This document shows positions 8,664 through 17,952 of a stretch of DNA of 52,507 nt, piece after piece. The notes below the pieces were generated by a model. The model searched no databases, was not told the DNA's origin, and saw nothing but the letters and a program-made list of their open reading frames with translations. This DNA comes from Methylobacterium sp. Leaf125 (GTDB lineage Bacteria > Pseudomonadota > Alphaproteobacteria > Rhizobiales > Beijerinckiaceae). Both the position numbers and the translations under genes were made by a program. Position 1 is the first letter of the stretch. The number at the start of each line of letters is the position of its first letter. The DNA lies in NCBI RefSeq assembly GCF_001423085.1, contig NZ_LMNU01000007.1, forward strand, positions 1 to 52,507. The letters run 5' to 3'.

Positions 8664-9290
8664 TCAGCGGTTGGCGGTGGTGACGGGCGAGGTGACCCCA
8701 CCAAGCGAAACCCATGCCACCGTATCCGCAGACTCCCGCTTGATGAAGACGTAGCCCGTCCGGTACCAAGCCAGGATCTCGCTGGTCTTGTTGTCGAGGA
8801 TGAAGTCGCCGCGGTCGGTGATCAGGGTCAGCACCGCGTGGCCCTCGCCCTTCTCGTCGATGACGACCGTCATCCGCATCGCCCGGCGCGGCAGGCCGCC
8901 CTCGGCCAGGAGCTTGCGCTTGAGCAGCTGGTAATCCTCGCAATCGCCCGAACCGTCCTCGGCGAGGTCCCAGCGATCCGGTACGCCCCAATGCTCCTGG
9001 TCCGTCACGGCGTGCAGGGACTTGTTCACGCGACGGTTGACCGCGACGACGGTGTTCCAGATGGCCGGGGTGAGCGCGATGCGGTTGGGCTCGTTCGCGT
9101 CGATCGCGCATTCGGCCACATAAAGCTGGCAGAAGGCGGCCCAGGCCGGCAGCGGACGGGCCTCGGCCAGGGTCAGGGCGGCGGGGGAGGGCGTAGGCAG
9201 GGCCGCCAGAGTCTGGGCCGTCGACGGACCGGACGTCAGGACGGCCAGCACCGCGAGCAGGATCAGCGCAATCGTCTTCGTCCGGTCCAT
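8664..9290 (-). CDS. Transglutaminase-like cysteine peptidase, tandem paralogue
   Basis: This 208-residue paralogue of the neighbouring gene has the same catalytic signature: Cys in SGDCEDYQLLKR, His in EGHAVL, Asp in FILDNKTS. It also shares the RTGYVFIKRE and SPVTTANR endings. It has a clean signal peptide (MDRTKTIALILLAVLAVLTS). The two genes are in tandem on the minus strand about 200 bases apart, a local duplication that has since diverged, mainly at the N-terminus and in the SGPRTG/LAWYRTG stretch. The start ATG at 9290 gives a standard signal peptide. Confidence 0.85.
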   Translation of the reverse strand: MDRTKTIALILLAVLAVLTSGPSTAQTLAALPTPSPAALTLAEARPLPAWAAFCQLYVAECAIDANEPNRIALTPAIWNTVVAVNRRVNKSLHAVTDQEHWGVPDRWDLAEDGSGDCEDYQLLKRKLLAEGGLPRRAMRMTVVIDEKGEGHAVLTLITDRGDFILDNKTSEILAWYRTGYVFIKRESADTVAWVSLGGVTSPVTTANR

Positions 9291-9623
9291 GGCGGCGTCC
9301 TCACGTCCTATGCCGCCAGGGTGCCGCCGTGGGACCTGTCCCGCGCTGAAGCCGATCCGTGCAATTTTATCGATTCGCCGGCGGGATTGCGGCTCTCGCG
9401 CGACAGGCCGAATGCGCCGTCTCGGCGATGGCGCGAAACGGCGCGGTTCCGCCAACCGGCCGGTAACCGTGCTTGGAGAGGGGTCCTTCACGAAGCGGAG
9501 CGGGCGGGGCCGCCGTGACACCTGGGAGCGCCCTTGCTATGCCGCGGCCTGGGCGAGGGGGCGGAGCGTTCCCCGCGGGACGGACGTCCCCGCCGAGCCC
9601 CGGACATGGAATTTTACGGCACC

Positions 9624-11372
9624 ATGAACATCTTCGCCACCTTCGAGGCCCGCGTGCGCGGCGCCGTGCAGGCCCTCATCCAATCCGGGCAGCTGCCCGA
9701 GGGGCTCGACCTCGCCCGGGTGGTGGTGGAGCCGCCACGGGATGCGAGCCATGGCGACCTGGCCACCAACGCCGCGCTGGTGCTGGCCAAGGAGGCGAAG
9801 ACCAACCCGAAGGCCCTGGGCGAAACCCTCGCCGCGGCCCTGCGCGCCGACCCCGACGTGACGGAGGCGAGCGTCGCCGGTCCCGGCTTCATCAACCTCC
9901 GGCTGGCCCCGGGCACCTTCCACGCCGTCGTCCGGGCGGCCCTCACCGCGGGCGAGGCCTACGGGCGCGGCGCCATGCCGGGGGGCCGGGTCAACATCGA
10001 GTACGTCTCGGCCAATCCCACCGGCCCGATGCATGTGGGCCACGGGCGCGGCGCGGTGTTCGGCGACGCCCTGGCCAACCTGCTCGTGGCGGCCGGGCGC
10101 GACGTGACGCGCGAATACTACATCAACGATGCCGGCGCGCAGGTCGACGTGCTCGCCCGCTCGGCCTTCCTGCGCTACCGCGAAGCGTTGGGCGAGCCGG
10201 TCGGCCCGGTGCCGGAGGGGCTCTATCCGGGCGACTACCTCGTACCGGTGGGCGCCCGGCTGGCCGAGCTCCATGGCCGTGCCCTCCTCGACCAGCCGGA
10301 GGCGGAGTGGCTGCCGACGGTGCGGGCCTTCGCCATCGCGGCGATGATGGACCTGATCCGCGACGACCTCGCCCGGCTCGGCATCCATCACGACGTGTTC
10401 TTCTCCGAAGCCACCCTCAAGGAGGAGGTGCCCGTCCTGCTGGCGGAGCTTCGCCAGAAGGGTCTCGTCTACGAGGGGCGCCTGCCGCCGCCCAAGGGAC
10501 AGCTGCCCGAGGACTGGGAGGATCGCGAGCAGACCCTGTTCCGTACCGTGGAGTTCGGCGACGACGTCGACCGGCCGCTGCTGAAGTCGGACGGCTCCTT
10601 CACCTACTTCGCCTCCGACATCGCCTACCACCGGACCAAGATCGCCCGGGGCGCCACCGACCTCATCGACGTGCTCGGCGCCGACCACGGCGGCTACGTC
10701 AAGCGCATGCAGGCCGCCGTGAAGGCGGTCAGCGACGGCCGCGCCACCCTCGACGTGAAGCTGTGCCAGCTCGTGCGGCTGCTGCGCGCGGGCGAGCCCG
10801 TGAAGATGTCGAAGCGCTCCGGCGAGTTCATCACCCTGCGCGAGGTGGTCGACGAGGTCGGGCGCGATCCGGTGCGCTTCATGATGCTCTACCGGAAGAA
10901 CGACGCGACCCTCGACTTCGACCTCGCCAAGGTGGTGGAGCAGTCGAAGGAAAACCCGGTCTTCTACGTGCAATACGCCCATGCGCGCTGCGTGTCGGTG
11001 TTCCGCCAGGCCGCGCAGGCGATGCCGGGCGAGAATTTGTCCCGGGCCGGCCTCCTGGGCGAGGCCGACCTGTCGCGCCTCACCGATCCGAGCGAGGTCG
11101 AGATCATGCGGCTGATCGCGCAGTACCCGCGCGTCCTCGAGGCGGCGGCCGGCGCCCATGAACCGCATCGGGTGGCGTTCTACCTCTATGAACTGGCCTC
11201 GTCGCTGCACGGTTTGTGGAACAAAGGCAAAGACTTGCCGCAATTACGGTTTATTAATCCTGACGACCGAAACTCCACACGGGCTCGATTGGCCCTCGTT
11301 GAGGCGTTGCGGGGCGTTGTCGCCTCCGGCCTCGCGGTGTTGGGCGTCACCGCGCCGGACGAAATGCGGTGA
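9624..11372 (+). CDS. argS: Arginyl-tRNA synthetase
   Basis: The 582-residue class I synthetase charges tRNA-Arg. The N-terminal Add1 domain ([11 protein letters not shown] onward) is followed by the HIGH-type motif [10 protein letters not shown]. The KMSKRSG motif lies in the middle, and a DALR anticodon-binding domain makes up the C-terminus ([19 protein letters not shown]). I chose ATG 9624, where family members begin; an ATG at 9606 adds six residues. In this order the gene usually precedes the SPOR and nagZ genes in Hyphomicrobiales, as it does here. Confidence 0.96.
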   Translation: MNIFATFEARVRGAVQALIQSGQLPEGLDLARVVVEPPRDASHGDLATNAALVLAKEAKTNPKALGETLAAALRADPDVTEASVAGPGFINLRLAPGTFHAVVRAALTAGEAYGRGAMPGGRVNIEYVSANPTGPMHVGHGRGAVFGDALANLLVAAGRDVTREYYINDAGAQVDVLARSAFLRYREALGEPVGPVPEGLYPGDYLVPVGARLAELHGRALLDQPEAEWLPTVRAFAIAAMMDLIRDDLARLGIHHDVFFSEATLKEEVPVLLAELRQKGLVYEGRLPPPKGQLPEDWEDREQTLFRTVEFGDDVDRPLLKSDGSFTYFASDIAYHRTKIARGATDLIDVLGADHGGYVKRMQAAVKAVSDGRATLDVKLCQLVRLLRAGEPVKMSKRSGEFITLREVVDEVGRDPVRFMMLYRKNDATLDFDLAKVVEQSKENPVFYVQYAHARCVSVFRQAAQAMPGENLSRAGLLGEADLSRLTDPSEVEIMRLIAQYPRVLEAAAGAHEPHRVAFYLYELASSLHGLWNKGKDLPQLRFINPDDRNSTRARLALVEALRGVVASGLAVLGVTAPDEMR

Positions 11373-11402
11373 GGTGATCTCGGCGTGAAGAGGGATGCTG
11401 CC

Positions 11403-12872
11403 ATGACGACGAACGCTTCGCGGGCGACGGTCGATTTCGACGCCTTTGCGCGGGATCTGCAGCAGCCTCCGGCGCCGGCCCAAGTGCCCGTCCAGGGTGT
11501 TGCGCCTGTCCAGGCTCCGGCTGCGGCCAAGGCCGACCCCCTGGCCGAACTGGCCCGCATCGTCGGGCAGGACGATCCGTTCCGCGCCCTGCTCCAGGCC
11601 CGCGATTCCCGCGTCGATGCGGCCGCGCGGGGCCGCATCGAGCCGAGCTTCGGTGACGGTCCGGTCCAGGCCCGCTCCGCCCAGGTCCAGGCTCACACAC
11701 CCGTTCATGCCCAGGCGCCCGCGCACCAGGCGGCTCAGCAGCTGGCCTCGCCCACGGACGCCTTCGACCAGTATCTCGCCTCCGTCGATCACGGCGCCTA
11801 TGCCGATTCGCAGGGCGCCTATCCGGACCCCGACGCGGCCGAATTCGCCCCCAACGACGCCGATGACCGGGTCCGCTCCCTGGAGCGGCCGCGCAAGCGC
11901 AACCGCCTGGTGTCGGTGGGCGCCGGCCTCAGCGTCCTTGCCCTCTGCGTCACCGGTGCCCTGGCCTGGCGCGGCCTGCACGGCCAGTCCGGCAGCAGCG
12001 GCGGCGTCCCCACCATCCTGGCCGACACCGCGCCCCTGAAGATCGCACCGCAGAAATCCGATGGGGTCGAGATCCCGGACCAGAACAAGCAGATCTACGA
12101 GCGCACCGCCAAGGATGGCCAGATCCGCATCGTCAACCGCGAGGAGCAGCCCCTCGACGTGGCCCAGGCCGCCCGGGCGGCCCTCGGGAACGGCGAAGGC
12201 GGGGCGACCCCGGGCAGCGCCGCTCCGGCAGCGGCCCCGCAGCCGGCCCAGCAAGGCGGCCTCGGCGATTCGCTCGGTGAGCCCCGTCGGGTCCGTACGG
12301 TCTCGGTGAAGCCCGATACGCCCCCGCCGCCGCCCCAGCGCGAGGCGTCCGCCGAAGCCACGACACCGTCGGTGATCCCCACCATGACCCTGCCGGGCGC
12401 CACCAGCGACGGCGCCAGCGCCAGCCCGTCCCTGCGCCAGCGCGCGACCCGGCTGCCGCCTCCGGTGGCGACGACCCCGGTGGCCGAAGCGCCCGCCGCG
12501 GCCCCGCCGGAGCCTGCGCCGGCCCCCGCCCCGCGCGTCAAGGCGCCCCAGCGCGTGGCCGCCGTAGCCCCCGAGGCGACCTCCGCCATCGCCGCCCCGC
12601 CGCCCGTCGCGGCAGCACCCTCCGCGGGCGGTGGCGGCTACGCCGTCCAGCTCGGCGTCCGCACCAGCGAAAGCGAGGCCCAGGCCGCCTTCCGCCAGAT
12701 GCAGGGCAAGTACAGCCAGCTCTCCGGCCAGCCGGCCCTGATCCGTCAGGCCGAGGTCAACGGCAAGACGATCTACCGCGTCCGTGTCGGGCCCCTCGGC
12801 AAGACCGAGGCGACCAGCCTGTGCACCCAGCTCCAGGGTGCGGGCGGCCAGTGCTTCGTGGCCAAGAACTGA
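11403..12872 (+). CDS. SPOR-domain inner-membrane protein
   Basis: The 489-residue protein is a type II membrane protein. It has a cytoplasmic Ala/Gln/Pro-rich region (1-160), one membrane helix (about 165-185, VSVGAGLSVLALCVTGAL) and a long Pro/Ala-rich periplasmic linker. A C-terminal SPOR domain (about 410-485, GYAVQLGVRTSESEA to CFVAKN) binds denuded glycan strands at the septum. It sits between argS and nagZ, the usual alphaproteobacterial position, consistent with a role in division or septal wall remodelling. An in-frame GTG at 11385 is an alternative start. Confidence 0.88.
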   Translation: MTTNASRATVDFDAFARDLQQPPAPAQVPVQGVAPVQAPAAAKADPLAELARIVGQDDPFRALLQARDSRVDAAARGRIEPSFGDGPVQARSAQVQAHTPVHAQAPAHQAAQQLASPTDAFDQYLASVDHGAYADSQGAYPDPDAAEFAPNDADDRVRSLERPRKRNRLVSVGAGLSVLALCVTGALAWRGLHGQSGSSGGVPTILADTAPLKIAPQKSDGVEIPDQNKQIYERTAKDGQIRIVNREEQPLDVAQAARAALGNGEGGATPGSAAPAAAPQPAQQGGLGDSLGEPRRVRTVSVKPDTPPPPPQREASAEATTPSVIPTMTLPGATSDGASASPSLRQRATRLPPPVATTPVAEAPAAAPPEPAPAPAPRVKAPQRVAAVAPEATSAIAAPPPVAAAPSAGGGGYAVQLGVRTSESEAQAAFRQMQGKYSQLSGQPALIRQAEVNGKTIYRVRVGPLGKTEATSLCTQLQGAGGQCFVAKN

Positions 12873-12895
12873 GGTCCAATCCGGGCCCCTGAAAT

Positions 12896-12921
12896 GACCG
12901 GGCGCCGGCGCGCGCCCGGTC
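12896..12921 (+). terminator. Hairpin after SPOR gene
   Basis: A 10-bp stem GACCGGGCGC/GCGCCCGGTC with a 6-nt loop lies 23 bases after the SPOR-gene stop. No T tract follows, so terminator function is uncertain. Confidence 0.4.
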
Positions 12922-13145
12922 GCCCGGCCGGGCGGCGAGCGCGGCGCCTTCCGGGAGCCCATCCCACCCTGTGGCCACCAGGCCACGCGTGCGTTCTCCC
13001 GTGCACCCCCCATTCCGTTCGACGTTTTCCGGCCGCATCCTGCCCCGATTGGCGTGGGGTCGATTCGTCGCCGAGCCCTTCCGGCGGCCGTCCCATCCCG
13101 CCAGTCCACTCTCCGAGCCAATCCACCGAGGATGCGTCCCCGATC

Positions 13146-14153
13146 ATGACCTCCCGTGCCCTGATCCTTGGTTGCGCCGGCAAGACCCTCTCGGCGCAGG
13201 AGGCCGCCTTCTTCCGGGACGTGGCGCCCTGGGGCTTCATCCTGTTCAAGCGCAACATCGGGACGCCCGACGAGGTCCGCGCCCTCACCGACGCCCTCCG
13301 AGAGACGGTCGGCCGCGCGGACGCCCCGATCCTCATCGACCAAGAGGGCGGCCGGGTGCAGCGCATGGGACCGCCGCATTGGCCGGCCTATCCGGCGGGG
13401 CGTCGTTTCGGCGGGCTCAACGGCTCGGCCGCAGCGATCGCGCATCTGGGCGCCCGGCTGATGGCCCATGACCTTGCCAGCGTCGGCATCAACGTCGACT
13501 GCGCCCCTGTCCTCGACGTGCCGGTGGCCGGAGCCCATGACGTGATCGGCGACCGCGCCTACGACACCACGCCCGACCGCGTGGCCGAGATCGGCCGGGC
13601 CGTGGCGGAGGGCCTGATGCAGGGTGGCGTGCTGCCTGTCATGAAGCACATTCCCGGGCATGGCCGCGCCGGCTGCGACAGCCACAAGGGCCTGCCGGTG
13701 GTGGAGGCCGACCTCGCCACCCTGAGCGCCCAGGATTTCGTACCCTTCCGGGCGCTCGCCGACCTGCCGATGGCCATGAGTGCCCATGTGGTGCTCACCG
13801 CCCTCGATGCCGCCCACCCGGCGACGCAGTCGGCCATCGTGATTCGCGACATCATCCGCGGGGCCATCGGCTTCGACGGGCTGTTGATGACCGACGACCT
13901 CTCGATGCACGCCCTCCAGGGCACGTTCCGCGGCCGGACCGAGGCCTGCTTCGCTGCCGGCGTCGATGTCGGCCTGCACTGCAACGGCGATCCGGACGAG
14001 ATGCAGGGCGTCGCCGAGGGTGCGCCTGCCCTGGCCGGCGCGGCCCTGCGTCGGGCCGAGGCTGCCCTGGCCCGCCTGCCCGCCGGGCCCGACACCTTCG
14101 ACGTGCAAGAGGCCCGGGCCCGGTTCGCGGCGGCCCTGTCGATGGCCGCGTGA
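13146..14153 (+). CDS. nagZ: Beta-N-acetylhexosaminidase (GH3)
   Basis: The 335-residue cytoplasmic glycosidase removes GlcNAc from muropeptides during cell-wall recycling. GH3 signatures are visible: IDQEGGRVQRM for substrate binding, the KHIPGHGRAGCDSHKGLP loop carrying the catalytic His, and LLMTDDLSM with the nucleophile Asp. The ATG at 13146 directly precedes the barrel; 273 bases separate it from the SPOR gene. In related genomes scpA and scpB usually follow; here they are absent and tatA comes next after 251 bases. Confidence 0.93.
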   Translation: MTSRALILGCAGKTLSAQEAAFFRDVAPWGFILFKRNIGTPDEVRALTDALRETVGRADAPILIDQEGGRVQRMGPPHWPAYPAGRRFGGLNGSAAAIAHLGARLMAHDLASVGINVDCAPVLDVPVAGAHDVIGDRAYDTTPDRVAEIGRAVAEGLMQGGVLPVMKHIPGHGRAGCDSHKGLPVVEADLATLSAQDFVPFRALADLPMAMSAHVVLTALDAAHPATQSAIVIRDIIRGAIGFDGLLMTDDLSMHALQGTFRGRTEACFAAGVDVGLHCNGDPDEMQGVAEGAPALAGAALRRAEAALARLPAGPDTFDVQEARARFAAALSMAA

Positions 14154-14404
14154 GTTCGTGATCGCCTGAGTTCCTGCTCACCCGCCATCCCGCGCACCGC
14201 GCGCCGGATGAGGAGACAACGGCGCGTGGCTGGTCTATGAACCGGCGGCGGGCCGGAAACTTGCATGCCCGCGATGCGGCGATCGGAACGGAGCGAGAGT
14301 CACCCGCACTTCTTGTGCTCGGGGTACCCGATCCTTAGGTTCGCCCTCAACCGACACACGAGACGGCGCCGCGCGGTGTTTGAGCTGCGGCGCGGGAGGT
14401 TGCC

Positions 14405-14662
14405 ATGGGCAGCATGAGTATCTGGCACTGGATCATCGTCGCCGGCATCGTGATGCTGCTGTTCGGTCGCGGCAAGATCTCCGACCTGATGGGTGACGTC
14501 GCCAAGGGCATCAAGGCCTTCAAGAAGGGCATGGCGGAGGACGAGACGCCGACCACCACGGCCGTGCCGCCGCCGAGCGCGGGCGAGCCGGTGCGGACGT
14601 TGCCCCATCAGGGGGAGCCCGCCACCGCCAACACGGTGTCGGCCGACCGCAAGGTCGTCTGA
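14405..14662 (+). CDS. tatA: Tat translocase subunit TatA
   Basis: The 85-residue protein has one N-terminal membrane helix ([17 protein letters not shown]), the hinge [20 protein letters not shown] and a polar tail. This is the usual TatA layout, forming the pore-like oligomer for folded twin-arginine substrates. GGGAGG lies close upstream of the ATG. tatB and tatC follow on the same strand. Possible substrates in this window with TRR/SRR signals are PhnD and the PotF-like protein. Confidence 0.95.
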   Translation: MGSMSIWHWIIVAGIVMLLFGRGKISDLMGDVAKGIKAFKKGMAEDETPTTTAVPPPSAGEPVRTLPHQGEPATANTVSADRKVV

Positions 14663-14779
14663 TCCCCTACGCGAGAATCGGGCGCTGCGGCCGATCGCGG
14701 GTCTGGCGCAGGGCGCCACGACCTGCCATGGGCGGCGCGCCGTTGATGGACGGCGCACGGTCGCGGGACAGTCGACACC

Positions 14780-15361
14780 ATGTTTGACATGAGTTGGGGC
14801 GAGGTGATGCTGATCGGCGGCGTCGCCCTCATCGTCATCGGCCCGAAGGATCTGCCGAAGGCCCTGCGTACGGTGGGGCAGATCACCGGCAAGATGCGCC
14901 GCATGGCCGGCGAGTTCCAGTCGCAGTTCAACGAGGCGATCCGTGAGGCGGAGTTCGACGAAATCCGCCGCGAGGTGGATGGGGTCAAGCGCTCGGCGAG
15001 CACGATGGGGCCGACATTCAACCCGGTGCAGACCATCCGCGACGAGTTGAAGGGGGCCGTCGACGGTCGGACCGAGACAAAGACGACCCCTTCGCCGACC
15101 CAGGGCCTCGCCAACGTCGCCGACCAGCTGGCCGAGCGCGAGACTTCGTCGTCCGAGCCCGTTCGAGACATGCCAAACCCCGTGCCAGCCCCCGTGGAAG
15201 CGCTGCCCGACCTGCCGCCGCACCCGTCTTCGGGGGCGCCCGGTCCGGCTGCGACCCACGCCTGGACCGCCGAACCGCCGCCCGGCTCCCCCGACCCAGC
15301 TCCCAGCGCGTCGCCTCACTCCGAGACGCCGGCCAAACCCCAGCTTGATTCCGGCCGATGA
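14780..15361 (+). CDS. tatB: Tat translocase subunit TatB
   Basis: The 193-residue protein begins with the TatB-type helix [19 protein letters not shown] and the [13 protein letters not shown] hinge. An amphipathic helix ([17 protein letters not shown]) and a long Pro-rich C-terminus follow, as is usual in alphaproteobacteria. TatB forms the substrate receptor with TatC. The stop overlaps the tatC start (ATGA), indicating translational coupling. Confidence 0.95.
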   Translation: MFDMSWGEVMLIGGVALIVIGPKDLPKALRTVGQITGKMRRMAGEFQSQFNEAIREAEFDEIRREVDGVKRSASTMGPTFNPVQTIRDELKGAVDGRTETKTTPSPTQGLANVADQLAERETSSSEPVRDMPNPVPAPVEALPDLPPHPSSGAPGPAATHAWTAEPPPGSPDPAPSASPHSETPAKPQLDSGR

Positions 15362-16158
15362 TCAACGAGACCGACGAAGCCGAGATCGAAGCCTCGCGGG
15401 CCCCGCTCCTCGACCATCTCATCGAGTTGCGGTCGCGGCTGATCAAGTCGCTGGCTGCGTTCGTGGTGATGTTCTTCGGGTGCTTCTTCTTCTCGCGGCA
15501 CATCTACAACATCCTCGTCTACCCCTACGTCTCCGTGGTGGGTGTCGAGAACGCGAAGCTGATCGCGACGCACTTCCTCGAGCAGGTGTTCACCAACATC
15601 AAACTCAGCGTGTTCGGGGCCGGCTTCCTGGCCTTCCCGGTCATCGCCACGCAGATCTACGCCTTCGTGGCCCCGGGTCTCTATCGCAACGAGCGCCAGG
15701 CCTTCCTGCCGTACCTCATCGCTACGCCGATCTTCTTCATCCTCGGCGCCCTGGTGGTGTTCTTCCTGGCGATGCCGCTGTTGATCCAGTTCTCGGTCTC
15801 GCTGCAGCAGATCGGCCAGCCCGGCGAGGCGACGATCGCACTCCTGCCGAAGGTGGACGAGTACCTCTCGCTCATCATGACGCTCATCTTCGCCTTCGGC
15901 ATCGCTTTCCAGCTACCGGTGATCCTGACCCTGCTCGGGCAGATCGGCGTAATCGACACGGCGTTCCTGCGCGAGAAGCGCCGCTACGCCATCGTCCTGG
16001 TGTTCGTAGCCGCCGCCGTGCTGACGCCGCCGGACGTGATCTCGCAGCTCTCGCTCGCAATCCCGATGCTGCTGCTCTACGAGGCCTCGATCTTCTCGGT
16101 GGCCCGCGTCGAGCGCCGTCGAGCCGCCCAGCGCAAGGCCGAGGGGCTCGACCCGTAA
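15358..16158 (+). CDS. tatC: Tat translocase subunit TatC
   Basis: The 266-residue polytopic protein has six predicted membrane helices and the TatC signature near [14 protein letters not shown] at the N-terminus, with the conserved FLTP-like region TPPDVISQL at the end of helix five. It recognises the twin-arginine signal. It is coupled to tatB by a 4-base overlap. serS, which normally follows tatC in this order, is not here; plsC on the opposite strand converges 10 bases away. Confidence 0.95.
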   Translation: MINETDEAEIEASRAPLLDHLIELRSRLIKSLAAFVVMFFGCFFFSRHIYNILVYPYVSVVGVENAKLIATHFLEQVFTNIKLSVFGAGFLAFPVIATQIYAFVAPGLYRNERQAFLPYLIATPIFFILGALVVFFLAMPLLIQFSVSLQQIGQPGEATIALLPKVDEYLSLIMTLIFAFGIAFQLPVILTLLGQIGVIDTAFLREKRRYAIVLVFVAAAVLTPPDVISQLSLAIPMLLLYEASIFSVARVERRRAAQRKAEGLDP

Positions 16159-16168
16159 AACGCCGCCC

Positions 16169-16921
16169 TTACGGAGCCTCGGCCGTCACGGCCGAGGCGA
16201 CGGGCGCGGCAGGATCACGCCAGCGGTTCAGCTCGGCGTCGATCGCCCCCTGCGTCCCACGCATGAACTCAGCGCCGCTCAGCCCCGGGGGCAGGGGCGG
16301 AAGGTAGCTCACGGTCACGGCGCCGGGGCTGTGGCGGGCGCCGCCATGGGGCCAGTACAGGCCGGAATTCACCGCCACCGGCAGCACGGGCAGGCCGAGC
16401 TTGGCGTAGAGCAGCTCGACCCCGCGCTTGAACTGGACCGGCTCGGCGATGCCGCCGCGGGTGCCTTCCGGAAACATCAGCACCGAACGCCCCTGCGCGA
16501 TCGCCGCGCGGCTCTCGTCGATCATCACCCGCAGGGCCTGGGTGCCGTTGGCCCGGTCGATGATGATCATCGGCGAGCGGCGCAGGAACCAGCCGACGAT
16601 GGGGATCGCCACCAACTCGCGCTTGGCCACGATGGCGACGTTGGGCACCAGAACGAGGAAGGCCAGGGTTTCCCAGGCCGATTGGTGGTTGGCCACGATG
16701 AGGCAGGGCTCGGCCGGAATGCGGGCGCGGCCCTCCTCGACATAGGTGAGCCCGACGATGCGGGCGAGGCCGAACAGGATGCCCCGGGACCACAGGCGGG
16801 TGAAGGCCCGGATCGGCCGTGCCGGCGCGCCCAGCAGCGCGAGCACTGCCAGCGGCAGGATGAACAGGGCGGTCCAGGCGGCCCAGTAGGCGTTGAAGAG
16901 CGCGGAACGGATGCGCGACAC
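16169..16921 (-). CDS. plsC: 1-acyl-sn-glycerol-3-phosphate acyltransferase
   Basis: The 250-residue membrane enzyme makes phosphatidic acid from lysophosphatidic acid. An N-terminal helix (YWAAWTALFILPLAVLALL) precedes the acyltransferase block I NHQSAWE, block II around IIIDRANG and block III FPEGTR, followed by VLPVAVNSG. The GTG at 16921 is the most likely start; the open frame runs further upstream without a good signal. Transcription diverges from xthA. The product is the precursor of the diacylglycerol used by BtaA nearby, but the link is only contextual. Confidence 0.88.
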   Translation of the reverse strand: MSRIRSALFNAYWAAWTALFILPLAVLALLGAPARPIRAFTRLWSRGILFGLARIVGLTYVEEGRARIPAEPCLIVANHQSAWETLAFLVLVPNVAIVAKRELVAIPIVGWFLRRSPMIIIDRANGTQALRVMIDESRAAIAQGRSVLMFPEGTRGGIAEPVQFKRGVELLYAKLGLPVLPVAVNSGLYWPHGGARHSPGAVTVSYLPPLPPGLSGAEFMRGTQGAIDAELNRWRDPAAPVASAVTAEAP

Positions 16922-17087
16922 GTGACGATCCCTCGATCTCGCCCCGGGTGCGATCCCTCGCGGATCAGGAGCCCCAGGCGCGGCATTTCCCCGGCGACGG
17001 CGGCGGCGATCCGGTCTATGCCGGCCCGCCGCGCCGACGCGCGCACGATCCTTTAAACATTTTCCAGTTTCACGCGAGCCGAACGCC

Positions 17088-17897
17088 GTGCGCCTCACCG
17101 TCACCACTTGGAACATCAACTCGGTGCGCCTGCGCATCGATTCGGTCCTGCGCTTCCTCGCCGAGGCCCAGCCGGACGTGCTCTGCCTGCAGGAGACGAA
17201 GTGCCCGGACGACGCGTTTCCGCTGAAGGCCCTGCGGGGCTCCGGCTACGAGAACGTCGTGTTCGCCGGCCAGAAGGGCTATAACGGCGTCGCGATCCTC
17301 TCGCGCTTTCCCCTCCTCACGCGCGACGTGATGGCGTTCTGCGAGCGCCAGGACGCGCGTCACATCTCGGCGGTCCTGGGGCCCGAAGCCGGGAAGGCGG
17401 CCGGGATCGTGCTGCACGATTTCTACGTGCCGGCGGGCGGCGACGTCCCCGACCGCGGCCTCAATCCGAAATTCGCGCACAAGCTCGACTTCCTCGACGA
17501 ACTGCGCGCCTGGGGTGGGCGGCGGGTCACGGGCCCGGCGATCCTGGTCGGCGACCTCAACGTGGCGCCGCTGGAGCACGACGTCTGGTCGCACAAGCAG
17601 CTCCTCGATGTGGTGAGCCACACCCCTATCGAGACCGAGCGGCTCGAGACCCTGCGGGGCGAGGCCGGCTGGGTCGATGCCGCCCGCCTGCTGGTGCCGG
17701 AGCCGACGAAGATCTACACGTGGTGGAGCTACCGCTCTCCCGACTGGGCGGCGGCCGACAAGGGCCGGCGCCTCGACCATGCCTGGGTCTCCTCCGACCT
17801 CGCCGGCACGGTGCGCGACATGACGGTCGCCCGCCACGTCCGGGGCTGGGACCGCCCCTCCGACCATGCGCCGGTGACGCTGACCCTGGAACTCTAA
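17088..17897 (+). CDS. xthA: Exodeoxyribonuclease III
   Basis: The 269-residue AP endonuclease/3'-5' exonuclease acts in base excision repair. Exonuclease-endonuclease-phosphatase motifs are in order: TWNINSVR, LCLQETK (metal-binding Glu), GDLNVAP and WDRPSDHAPV (catalytic Asp-His). The start codon is GTG at 17088. In many Hyphomicrobiales this gene follows ftsK-lolA; here those two genes are 33 kb away on the other strand. Confidence 0.95.
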   Translation: MRLTVTTWNINSVRLRIDSVLRFLAEAQPDVLCLQETKCPDDAFPLKALRGSGYENVVFAGQKGYNGVAILSRFPLLTRDVMAFCERQDARHISAVLGPEAGKAAGIVLHDFYVPAGGDVPDRGLNPKFAHKLDFLDELRAWGGRRVTGPAILVGDLNVAPLEHDVWSHKQLLDVVSHTPIETERLETLRGEAGWVDAARLLVPEPTKIYTWWSYRSPDWAAADKGRRLDHAWVSSDLAGTVRDMTVARHVRGWDRPSDHAPVTLTLEL

Positions 17898-17900
17898 GGG

Positions 17901-17918
17901 CTGTCACCGGCCGGTCAT
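17901..17918 (+). promoter_or_regulatory. Putative PHO box upstream of btaA
   Basis: CTGTCAC-CGGC-CGGTCAT matches the PhoB consensus CTGTCAT-N4-CTGTCAT at 12 of 14 positions with correct 11-bp periodicity. It lies 34 bases before the btaA start. PhoB control of btaA is established in Sinorhizobium meliloti; here it is inferred from sequence. Confidence 0.6.
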
Positions 17919-17952
17919 GCGCGAGGCGTAGGGGCGGCGTCCATCATCCCCG

